Shown: one piece after another, positions 57,194-64,000 of the stretch | How positions within the stretch are numbered: the first letter of the stretch is position 1 | How the letters are laid out: each line of letters opens with the position of its first letter | Assembly: GCF_900108565.1 (NCBI RefSeq) | Contig: NZ_LT629971.1 | Coordinates: 992,001 to 1,056,000, forward strand | Direction: 5' to 3' | DNA: 64,000 nt | From: Mycolicibacterium rutilum | GTDB lineage: Bacteria > Actinomycetota > Actinomycetes > Mycobacteriales > Mycobacteriaceae | Made by a program: the position numbers and the translations under genes | The notes under the pieces: generated by a model | Told to the model about the DNA's origin: nothing | Database searches by the model: none | What the model saw: the letters and a program-made list of their open reading frames with translations, nothing else

Positions 57194-58165
57194 GTGAAGT
57201 ACATCGACGTCGACGGGGTGGGCCGGGTCAGCCGGATCGGCCTCGGGACCTGGCAGTTCGGCTCCCGCGAATGGGGTTACGGCGACGACTACGCGTCCGG
57301 GCCGGCCCGCGAGATCGTGCAGCGTTCGCTGGCCCTGGGCGTGACACTGTTCGACACCGCCGAGGTGTACGAGTTCGGCAAGAGCGAACGCATCCTCGGT
57401 GAGGCGCTGGGCGAACAGCGGGCGAAGGTGGCCGTGGCCAGCAAGGTCTTCCCGGTGGCCCCGTTCCCGGCGGTGGTCAAGCAGCGCGCCAGGGCCAGCG
57501 CGCAGCGGTTGGGCCTGCAGAGAATCCCGCTCTACCAGGTGCACCAGGCCAACCCGGTGGTGCCGGACTCGGTGATCATGCCCGGGCTGCGTGACCTGCT
57601 CGACACCGGCGTCATCGGCGCGGCGGGCGTCTCGAACTATTCGCTGGACCGCTGGCGCAAGGCCGACGCGGCGCTCGGGCGCCCGGTGATCAGCAACCAG
57701 GTGCACTTCTCGCTGGCCCACCCGCAGGCACTGGCCGACCTCGTGCCGTTCGCCGAGCGCGAGAACCGCATCGTGATCGCCTACAGCCCGCTCGCTCAGG
57801 GGCTGCTCGGCGGCAAATACGGGCCCGACCATCGGCCCGGCGGCGTGCGGGCGGCCAACCCGCTGTTCGGCACGGAGAATCTGCGCCGCGCCGAACCACT
57901 GCTGCAGACGCTGCGCGACGTCGCGGCCGAGGTGGGCGCCAAACCCGCGCAGGTCGCGCTGGCATGGCTGATCGGCTTGCCGAACGTCGTGGCGATCCCG
58001 GGTGCCTCGAGCGTCGAACAACTCGAGTTCAACGTCGCCGCCGCCGATATCGAACTCAACCCCGAGCAGCAGGAGGCGCTGACTTCGGCCGCGCGACAGT
58101 TCCGGCCGGTCTCGACGGTCCGCTTCCTCACCGATACGGTGCGCGAGCGCCTCGGCGTCGGCTGA
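57194..58165 (+). CDS. Aldo/keto reductase
   Basis: A 323-residue protein. The catalytic tetrad is visible as Asp54 and Tyr59 (FDTAEVYEFGKSE), Lys84 (VASKVFPV) and His117 (YQVHQAN). The NADP-binding end contains IPGASSVEQLEFNV, and GLGTWQFG opens the barrel. It reduces aldehydes or ketones with NADPH; the substrate is unknown. I prefer GTG 57194 because TACTGT would be its -10; GTG 57185 is in frame three codons earlier. Confidence 0.87.
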   Translation: MKYIDVDGVGRVSRIGLGTWQFGSREWGYGDDYASGPAREIVQRSLALGVTLFDTAEVYEFGKSERILGEALGEQRAKVAVASKVFPVAPFPAVVKQRARASAQRLGLQRIPLYQVHQANPVVPDSVIMPGLRDLLDTGVIGAAGVSNYSLDRWRKADAALGRPVISNQVHFSLAHPQALADLVPFAERENRIVIAYSPLAQGLLGGKYGPDHRPGGVRAANPLFGTENLRRAEPLLQTLRDVAAEVGAKPAQVALAWLIGLPNVVAIPGASSVEQLEFNVAAADIELNPEQQEALTSAARQFRPVSTVRFLTDTVRERLGVG

Positions 58166-58166
58166 G

Positions 58167-59990
58167 TCAGCGGCGCAGTTTCCCGTCGAGGTAGTCGGCT
58201 CGGCATGCGCCGCGGGCCAGCTTGCCACTGGTCGTGCGCGGGATCGCTCCCGCCGCGACGAACCGGACGTCGGCCACCGAAAGACCGTGGCGCGCTTGCA
58301 CAGCAGCGTGAATCGCGGCGATCTGCGGTGCCGGTTCGGTGCGCGCCGTGCCGCTGGCGCGTTCGGCCACGATCACCAGGCCCGGTTCGCCTTCGCCAGG
58401 CACACTGAACGCGGTGACGTGGCCGGGCCGCACCATCGTCGACGCATGCTCGGCGGTGGCCTCGATGTCCTGCGGATAGTGTTGGGATCCGGCGATGACG
58501 ATCATGTCGGCGCGGCGGCCGGTCACATAGAGTTCGCCGTCGAGGTAGCAGCCGAGGTCGTCGGTGCGCAACCAATACGCATCCGCCGCAACACCTTCGG
58601 CGTGGCTGCCGGACCCCAGTCGTGAGGTCAGCGTGGCGGCGAACACGCGACGCGTCTCGTCGGGCCTGCCCCAGTAGCCGCGGCCGATGTTGTCGCCGTG
58701 CAGCCAGATCTCGCCGATGTGACCGTCGGGCAACTCGGTTCCGGTGTCGGGGTCGACGATGACGGCCCACTGGCTGCGCGCGACCTGCCCGCACGACACG
58801 TGGGCCACAGCGTCGGCGGCGCCGGCGGGCACCGCGACGGCCCGCCCGTCCCGCAGCGCGTCGCGGTCGAGGTACACGGCGGCGGCCCGCGCGTGCGGGG
58901 CGATGGTCGACACGAACAACGTCGCCTCCGCGATGCCGTAAGACGGCCGGAAAGCGTTGGGCGGCAGTCCATATCGGGTGAAGGCCGCGTTGAACGCGGT
59001 GATCGCGTCGATGCTGACCGGTTCGGAGCCCAGGATCAGCACCGCCTTGCTGAGGTCGACGTGCTCGCCGGGTCCGGGGAGCCCGCGCTGGGCGGCGTAC
59101 TCGTAGGCGAAGTTCGGTGCCGCGGTCACGACGCGGCCCTCGCGGGCACCGTCGGACAGCGCCTTGATCCAGCGGTGCGGGCGGCGCAGGAACGCCGTCG
59201 GCGACATCAGCGTCGAGTGCCCGCCGTAGACGGCGGGGAACCCGATCATCGACAGGCCCATGTCGTGGAACAGCGGTAACCAGCTCACGCCGTGGACTTT
59301 TCGGTCGAGCAGGTCGATGGCCAGGATCATCTGGATGAGGTTCGTCCCGACGGCGCGGTGGGTGATCTCGACGCCCGCGGGCGCCCGGGTGGCGCCCGAG
59401 GTGTACTGCAGGTGCGACACGTCGTCCAGTGACAACTCGACGGGTTCGAATTCGTCGGTCTCGGCGATCTCGTCGAGGATCACGACGCGCGGCGTGGGCA
59501 CACCGTGGAGGTCGGCCAGAAATCCGGCCACCCCCGCGGCGGCGGACGCCGTGGTCACCACGACCGAGGGCTGCGAGTCGCGGAGCGCGATGTCCAGGCG
59601 CTGGGCATGCCCCTGGAGTTCGGGGGCGAACAGCGGCACCGCGATGGTGCCTGCCTTGATGACAGCGAAGAACGCGGTGACGTAGTCGAGCCCCTGCGGC
59701 GCGAGAATCGCCACCCGGTCGCCCCGCTCGGCGACCTGCTGGATCCGGGCCGCCACGGCGCGCATCCGGTCACCGAGTTGCCTCCAGGTCAGCTCGGTGA
59801 CCGCACCGTCGTTGGCGCCGCTGTAGTCGAGAAACCGGTAGGCCGGCGCGTCGCCGACGTTGGCGATGTTGCGGTCGATCAACGAGATCAGGTTCACGCC
59901 CGCGGGTACGACGACCCGGCCGTCGGCATCGAGGCAGTCCTCGATCCGCAACAACCCGTCGTGGGGCACCGATCGCGCGGGGGTGACCAT
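58167..59990 (-). CDS. Fatty acyl-AMP ligase (FAAL/FadD-type)
   Basis: A 607-residue adenylating enzyme. Motifs: LQYTSGATRAPAGVEITHRA (P-loop-like), WLPLFHDMGLSMIGFPAVYGG typical of FAALs, SYGIAEATLF, and WLRTDDLGCYLDGELYVTGR near the C-terminal hinge, ending with the lysine region RTTSGKLARG. FAALs make acyl-adenylates and pass them to polyketide synthase carrier proteins in mycobacterial lipid synthesis. No PKS gene is adjacent, so its partner is elsewhere. It is convergent with the aldo/keto reductase gene. Confidence 0.9.
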   Translation of the reverse strand: MVTPARSVPHDGLLRIEDCLDADGRVVVPAGVNLISLIDRNIANVGDAPAYRFLDYSGANDGAVTELTWRQLGDRMRAVAARIQQVAERGDRVAILAPQGLDYVTAFFAVIKAGTIAVPLFAPELQGHAQRLDIALRDSQPSVVVTTASAAAGVAGFLADLHGVPTPRVVILDEIAETDEFEPVELSLDDVSHLQYTSGATRAPAGVEITHRAVGTNLIQMILAIDLLDRKVHGVSWLPLFHDMGLSMIGFPAVYGGHSTLMSPTAFLRRPHRWIKALSDGAREGRVVTAAPNFAYEYAAQRGLPGPGEHVDLSKAVLILGSEPVSIDAITAFNAAFTRYGLPPNAFRPSYGIAEATLFVSTIAPHARAAAVYLDRDALRDGRAVAVPAGAADAVAHVSCGQVARSQWAVIVDPDTGTELPDGHIGEIWLHGDNIGRGYWGRPDETRRVFAATLTSRLGSGSHAEGVAADAYWLRTDDLGCYLDGELYVTGRRADMIVIAGSQHYPQDIEATAEHASTMVRPGHVTAFSVPGEGEPGLVIVAERASGTARTEPAPQIAAIHAAVQARHGLSVADVRFVAAGAIPRTTSGKLARGACRADYLDGKLRR

Positions 59991-60019
59991 GCCCGCAGTT
60001 TAGGGACGCCCGGCACGTG

Positions 60020-61174
60020 TCAGGGCTCACGCTCCAGCGTGAGCACGGTGATGTCCGGCGGTGCCCCGATCCGCATGGGCGGGCCCCAGAAGCCGGCGCC
60101 GCGGGTGACATAGAGCTGCGTGCCGTCGACGGTGGACAGACCCGCGAGCGACGGCTGCACCGCACGCACCACGTAGTGGAACGGCCACATCTGCCCGCCG
60201 TGGGTGTGTCCGGACAGCTGCAGGTCGACTCCGCGCGCCGCGGCCTGCTCGACCTGCACCGGCTGGTGCGCCAGCAGCACGGTCGGCGCGTTCGGGCTCC
60301 GCGCCGCCAGCGCGCGGTCGAAGTCGGGACCGTCGTCGACCCGTTCGCCGGCCAGATCGTTGACGCCCGCCACGTTGAGCACCGCCCCGTTCCGGCGGAT
60401 GAGCGTGTTCTCGTTGCGCAGCGGCTGCACGCCGAGCCGCTCCAGCTCGCGCAGCCACGACAGGGTGTCGTCGACGAAGTACTCGTGGTTGCCCGTGACG
60501 AAGAATGCGCCCTCGCGCGACACCAAGTCAGCCAAAGGGGATACGGCCGAACCGAGTTCGTCGACGGTCCCGTCCACCACGTCGCCGACGACCGCGACGA
60601 GGTCGGGGGTGGTCTCGTTGATCATCGTCACCAGCCGCTCGGTGTGCGCGCGGCCGGCCAGCGGGCCGAGGTGGATATCGGAGACCACCGCGATGCGGAA
60701 CCCGCGCAGCGCCGGGTCCAGGCCGCGCAGCCGCACCGGCACCTGCAGCACGTCGGGCGGTCCGAGCGCACGCAGGGTTCCCGCGCCGACCAGCGCCACC
60801 GACGTGACGCCCGCGACCGCGGCGCCCGTGCGAGCGAGGAACAGCCGGCGGCTCACATCCGTTGTGGCGCTTGAGCTTTTCCGGTCGAGGCGGCGGCGCA
60901 GGATGAACCTCAGCGGCTCCAGCACCAGCAGCACCAGGAACAGGTACGCGGCCAACCCGAACCACAGGTATCCCGGCCACGCGAACCATCCGGCGTCGGC
61001 GAGCCCGATCACCCGCGGCAGCATCAGCGCGGCGACCAACACGAGCGCCAGCGCGACCAGTGAGCCGGTCAGCGCCCAGCGCACCCGACCCGGGCGGGTG
61101 GTGTCGCGGACCAGCCGCAGCCACAGGAACAGGTGCATGACCGCCAGCACCGACCCGAGAACGACGATGAACAT
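60020..61174 (-). CDS. Membrane-anchored metallophosphoesterase
   Basis: A 384-residue protein. Four hydrophobic segments within residues 1-140 precede the phosphoesterase domain. The metal-binding motifs are VVSDIHLGPLAG, AVVGDVVDG, VTGNHEYF and LSGHTHGGQ, as in YaeI-type enzymes. A twin-Arg-like RRLFLARTG precedes the domain. The active site is probably outside the membrane; it may act on phospholipid-type or nucleotide substrates. An inverted repeat lies just upstream. Confidence 0.85.
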   Translation of the reverse strand: MFIVVLGSVLAVMHLFLWLRLVRDTTRPGRVRWALTGSLVALALVLVAALMLPRVIGLADAGWFAWPGYLWFGLAAYLFLVLLVLEPLRFILRRRLDRKSSSATTDVSRRLFLARTGAAVAGVTSVALVGAGTLRALGPPDVLQVPVRLRGLDPALRGFRIAVVSDIHLGPLAGRAHTERLVTMINETTPDLVAVVGDVVDGTVDELGSAVSPLADLVSREGAFFVTGNHEYFVDDTLSWLRELERLGVQPLRNENTLIRRNGAVLNVAGVNDLAGERVDDGPDFDRALAARSPNAPTVLLAHQPVQVEQAAARGVDLQLSGHTHGGQMWPFHYVVRAVQPSLAGLSTVDGTQLYVTRGAGFWGPPMRIGAPPDITVLTLEREP

Positions 61175-61202
61175 GGGCGCCTCTTCCTGCGCTTCTCATC
61201 GC

Positions 61203-61259
61203 CGAGCGCTCACTCTTGTACGGAAGTCAGGCCGCAAACTGTACAAGGGTGAGCGCTCG
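61203..61259. promoter_or_regulatory. 19-bp inverted repeat between acyl-CoA dehydrogenase and phosphoesterase genes
   Basis: Arms 61203-61221 (CGAGCGCTCACTCTTGTAC) and 61241-61259 (GTACAAGGGTGAGCGCTCG) pair at 18 of 19 positions around a 19-bp spacer. Each arm contains the small palindrome GAGCGCTC. It can act as an operator with two sites, or as a terminator hairpin of the dehydrogenase operon; no U tract follows. Confidence 0.5.
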
Positions 61260-61274
61260 CGAAGGAATCGTGCG

Positions 61275-62369
61275 CTACAGGGAGACGGTCCCGTAGTCGC
61301 CGATGTGCGGGATCAGCACGCGCACCTGGTCGTCGGCGGTGCCGAACGTGTTGTCGATCGCCGTCAGCCGCGCGGCGTAGTGCCCGACCGGATACTCGGC
61401 GGTCATGCCGATGCCGCCGTGCATCTGGATCGCCTCCTGGGCGATGTGCCGCCCGGAGCGCCCGATCTGCAGTTTGGCCCGCGCGGCGATCACCGGGTCG
61501 TACCGGCCGTCGGCGATCGACATGGCCGCGTAGAAGTTCATGCTGCGCGCCAACTCCAGCGACACGTACATGTCGGCGGCGCGTTGGGCCAGCGTCTGAA
61601 AGGTCGCCAGCGGAACGCCGAACTGCTTGCGGCTGCTGAGGTATTCGGTGGTCAGCCGCAGCGCCTCCTCCATCGCGCCGACCGCCTCCGCGCACAGCGC
61701 CGACTGGTACCGGATCACCGCGCGGGCGATCTGTTCGGTGGCGTCACCGCCGTCGCCGAGCGGTTCGGCTGTCGCGTTGTCGAGGTCGATCTGCGCGCCG
61801 CGCCTGCCGTCGAACGTGCGGTACGCCCGCCGGGACACGGCCGCGGCGTCGACCAGGAACAGGCCTGCCCCACCGTCGGGCAGCGCGGCGGTGACCACCA
61901 CCGCGTCGGCCGAGTCCCCCGCCAGCACCGGCCCTTTGCGACCGCTGAGAGTCCACCCGCCACCGGCACGTTCGGCGCGCGTCTGGAGCGGTGCGGCCGG
62001 CGAACGCATCCCGGGCTCGGTGTGCGCGAAGGCTGACAACGTCGCACCCGATGCGACGGCGGCGGCGATCTCCTTCTGCTCGTCGGTGCCGAGTTCGGCG
62101 ATCAGCCCGCCCGGCACCAGCGCGGCCTGCGCCACCGGTTCGGGCGCCAGCCGCCTGCCCAGTTCGGTGAGCACCACCATGATCTCGATCTGGCCCGCCT
62201 CGGTGGGGTCGAAACCCAGTCCCAGGATGCCGATTTCGGCCAGCTGACCCCACACGTCGCGGCGCCAGCCCGGTTCACCCTCGGTCATCTCGGTGATGTC
62301 GCCCGCCACGAACACGTCGCGGGCGACGTCGCGCAGCAGCTGCTGTTCTTCGGTCAGGTCGAAGTCCAC
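61275..62369 (-). CDS. Acyl-CoA dehydrogenase (FadE-type), second subunit of a pair
   Basis: A 364-residue protein. It starts DFDLTEEQQLLRDVARD from GTG 62369; the FAD/substrate region FAHTEPGMRSPAAP is atypical, while SSRKQFGVPLATFQTLAQRAADMYV and IQMHGGIGMTAEYPVGHY are standard. It lies 7 bp after the other dehydrogenase gene. In actinobacteria such tandem FadE pairs often form alpha2beta2 enzymes acting on steroid or branched CoA thioesters (family knowledge; substrate not inferable here). Confidence 0.87.
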   Translation of the reverse strand: MDFDLTEEQQLLRDVARDVFVAGDITEMTEGEPGWRRDVWGQLAEIGILGLGFDPTEAGQIEIMVVLTELGRRLAPEPVAQAALVPGGLIAELGTDEQKEIAAAVASGATLSAFAHTEPGMRSPAAPLQTRAERAGGGWTLSGRKGPVLAGDSADAVVVTAALPDGGAGLFLVDAAAVSRRAYRTFDGRRGAQIDLDNATAEPLGDGGDATEQIARAVIRYQSALCAEAVGAMEEALRLTTEYLSSRKQFGVPLATFQTLAQRAADMYVSLELARSMNFYAAMSIADGRYDPVIAARAKLQIGRSGRHIAQEAIQMHGGIGMTAEYPVGHYAARLTAIDNTFGTADDQVRVLIPHIGDYGTVSL

Positions 62370-62376
62370 GGTCGGC

Positions 62377-63558
62377 TCACAATCCCAGGATGGTCGAGGC
62401 GATGATGCTGCGTTGAATCTCGTTGGTACCGCCGTAGATCGACGTCTTGCGGTAGTTGAGGTAGCGCGGCGCGGCGTCCTGCGCCCACTGCGGGGCGTCG
62501 ATGTCGGCATCGCAACCGACACCGAACGGCAGCGCGTCCTCCCCTGCCACCTCCACGAACAGCTCGGTGGCGGCCTGCTGCAGCTGGCTGCCCCGCAACT
62601 TGAGGATCGACGACGCCGGGTTGGGTTTACCGTCGGCCTCCGATCCGCTCACCCGCATCTGGGTCAATTCCAGTGCCAGCAGCCCGTTTTCGATTTCTGC
62701 GACCCGGGCTGCGAACAACGGGTCAGCCAGCAGCGGCCGTCCGTCAATGGTGACCTTGGCGGCGCGCTCCTTGATCTGCGCCATCCACAGCTTGGTCAAC
62801 CCGATCCGGGCGATACCGGTGCGTTCGTTGCCGAGCAGGAACTTGGCGTAGGTCCAACCCTGGTTCTCCTCGCCGACGAGCTGGTCGGCCGGGATGCGGA
62901 CGTCTTCGAAGAACACCTCGTTGACCTCGTAGCCGCCGTCGATCAGCTTGATCGGGCGCAGTGTGATGCCCGGGGTGGACATCTCGGCGAGCAGGAACGA
63001 GATGCCGGCCTGCTTCTTGGGCGCTTCGGGGTTGGTGCGCGCCAGCAGGAAGATCCAGTCGGCGTGCTGCCCCAGCGTCGTCCAGGTCTTCTGGCCGTTG
63101 ACCACGTAACTGTCGCCGTCGCGCACCGCGGTGGTGCGCAGCGACGCCAGATCAGAGCCCGCCTCGGGTTCGGAGAACCCCTGGCACCACCAGATGTCGA
63201 GGTTGGCGGTGGGTGGCAGGAACCGCTCCTTGATGGCCTGCGAGCCGAACTGCGCGATCACCGGGCCGACCATCTTCGCGTTGAACGCCAGTGGCTCGGG
63301 CACGCCGGCCAGTTGCATCTCGTCGAGCCAGATCTGCCGCTGCAGCGGCGTCCAATCCTTGCCGCCCCACTCGACCGGCCAGTTCGGCACGGCCAGGCCG
63401 TTGGCGTTGAGGATCCGCTGGCTGGTGACCATGTCATCGGGAAAGTTCGGGTGCCCGGCCTGCATCCGCTCGCGCAGATCGGCGGGGATCTCCGTGGTGA
63501 AGAACCGCCGCATCTCGTCGCGGAACGCGGCGTCGGCATCGCTCAACGCCAGTTTCAT
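62377..63558 (-). CDS. Acyl-CoA dehydrogenase (FadE-type), first subunit of a pair
   Basis: A 393-residue protein. Features: WPVEWGGKDWTPLQRQIW, WCQGFSEPEAGSDLASLRTTA, VVNGQKTWTTLGQHADWIFLLAR and NYRKTSIYGGTNEIQRSII, all typical of the pimeloyl/steroid-side-chain type FadE. The ATG 63558 follows GAGGTG. It is divergent from mdcA. The promoter region contains the palindrome at 63581-63595 overlapping a CATACT -10 element. Confidence 0.9.
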   Translation of the reverse strand: MKLALSDADAAFRDEMRRFFTTEIPADLRERMQAGHPNFPDDMVTSQRILNANGLAVPNWPVEWGGKDWTPLQRQIWLDEMQLAGVPEPLAFNAKMVGPVIAQFGSQAIKERFLPPTANLDIWWCQGFSEPEAGSDLASLRTTAVRDGDSYVVNGQKTWTTLGQHADWIFLLARTNPEAPKKQAGISFLLAEMSTPGITLRPIKLIDGGYEVNEVFFEDVRIPADQLVGEENQGWTYAKFLLGNERTGIARIGLTKLWMAQIKERAAKVTIDGRPLLADPLFAARVAEIENGLLALELTQMRVSGSEADGKPNPASSILKLRGSQLQQAATELFVEVAGEDALPFGVGCDADIDAPQWAQDAAPRYLNYRKTSIYGGTNEIQRSIIASTILGL

Positions 63559-63580
63559 CGCATCACCTCGTTCTCGGAAA

Positions 63581-63595
63581 GCGCCAGTATGGCGC
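63581..63595. promoter_or_regulatory. Palindrome over the fadE promoter
   Basis: GCGCCA-GTA-TGGCGC overlaps CATACT read on the minus strand, 23 bp upstream of the fadE ATG. It is a likely repressor site for the acyl-CoA dehydrogenase pair. Confidence 0.4.
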
Positions 63596-63721
63596 GGGAC
63601 CCTCGACGCGCGGCAGTCGGCATGCTCAGCAACTACCCACATCGTGCCCCGCCACACCTGACAATCGCCTGGCAACCCTGCACGCCGGGCGCTGCGCCGC
63701 TATGGTTACCGCGGAGGTGCG

Positions 63722-64000
63722 ATGCGTCGTTGGGACACCCGCCGTGCCGCCAAGGCGGAGCGGATCGCCGCGGCACAGCCGTACGCCACCGGCAAGGTCG
63801 TCGACCAGCAGCGGCTGATCGATCTGCTGCACAACGTCATTCGCCCTGGCGACCGGGTCGCACTGGAGGGCGACAACCAGAAGCAGGCCGACTTCCTGTC
63901 GCGCACGCTGGTCGACTGCGATCCGGCGCGGCTGCACGACCTGCACATGCTCATCTCGTCGGTCTCGCGGACCGAACACCTCGACCTGTTCGAGCGGGGC
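63722..64000 (+). CDS. mdcA: Malonate decarboxylase alpha subunit, 5' part only
   Basis: The first 93 residues, open to the window edge. RRWDTRRAAKAERIAAAQPY, GKVVDQQRLIDLLHNVIRPG, ALEGDNQKQADFLSRTL and LHDLHMLISSVSRTEHLDLF match MdcA, the acetyl-ACP:malonate ACP-transferase subunit. The enzyme converts malonate to acetate and CO2, and its other subunits should follow outside the window. ATG 63722 follows GGAGG. A TATGGT -10 element is about 20 bp upstream. Confidence 0.88.
   Translation, partial: MRRWDTRRAAKAERIAAAQPYATGKVVDQQRLIDLLHNVIRPGDRVALEGDNQKQADFLSRTLVDCDPARLHDLHMLISSVSRTEHLDLFERG

Noticed and set aside
1..64000. tRNA, rRNA, CRISPR arrays, insertion sequences, integrases
   Set aside because: I saw no cloverleaf sequences, rRNA-like blocks, regularly spaced repeats, transposase motifs or terminal repeats with target duplications.

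Overview
The window is about 68-70% GC with dense, mostly short-spaced genes, many GTG/TTG starts and ATGA/GTGA overlaps. It carries families typical of mycobacteria: an F420/Ddn-type oxidoreductase, the mycobacterial-type MTHFR, a fatty acyl-AMP ligase, a hemophore-like secreted protein, the MoxR/DUF58 operon and SigF-type promoters. I read it as chromosome of an environmental, fast-growing Mycolicibacterium-like species. I see no rRNA, tRNA, CRISPR array, insertion sequence or phage gene.

Left part (1-9.3 kb): the truncated start of an S53 peptidase; one of two near-identical poly-threonine lipoproteins; a partner-switching stress module (STAS antagonist, a PAS-GAF-PP2C-kinase fusion, a second STAS protein, a GAF-ANTAR RNA-binding protein); a DMT exporter; small envelope proteins; the second lipoprotein; and a TetR/MFS pair.

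Middle-left (9.3-27.3 kb): the five-gene MoxR operon, all joined by 4-bp overlaps; a methyltransferase; a Ddn-like protein; an esterase divergent from kup; GtrA, rhomboid and VOC genes; a hemophore-like protein behind SigF-like promoters; nitrobindin; a beta-lactamase-fold hydrolase; then an FAD oxidoreductase, a tocopherol-cyclase-like protein, a glutaminyl cyclase lipoprotein and a SigB/F/G-type sigma factor.

Middle-right (27.3-46 kb): hrpA; an HTH regulator divergent from its probable SDR target; a FUSC membrane protein; MTHFR with a structured leader; a single-domain ANTAR protein; selO; a Cys-rich micro-protein; an M42 peptidase; DUF899; a frameshifted nitroreductase; and an operon that embeds an ECF sigma factor between an NAD(P)-binding protein, an SDR, a cupin and a ThuA-like protein. 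A 14-bp motif upstream of this operon recurs upstream of the neighbouring nitroreductase gene, which suggests a small co-regulated redox set.

Right part (46-64 kb): an SdhA/NadB-like flavoprotein; a 932-residue LuxR-type ATPase regulator; a second NAD(P)-binding paralogue; a spore-photoproduct-lyase-like radical SAM protein in an operon with a frameshifted flavin monooxygenase and an epimerase; a 35-residue zinc-ribbon protein plus hydrolase behind a consensus SigF-type promoter; an aldo/keto reductase; FAAL; a metallophosphoesterase; two acyl-CoA dehydrogenases; and the 5' end of malonate decarboxylase mdcA.

Two genes (41770-42434 and 53436-54610) are each broken by the apparent loss of one base in a short G/C run. 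No tool was run. Family calls rest on motif recognition, and promoter and operator calls on reading the sequence by eye.
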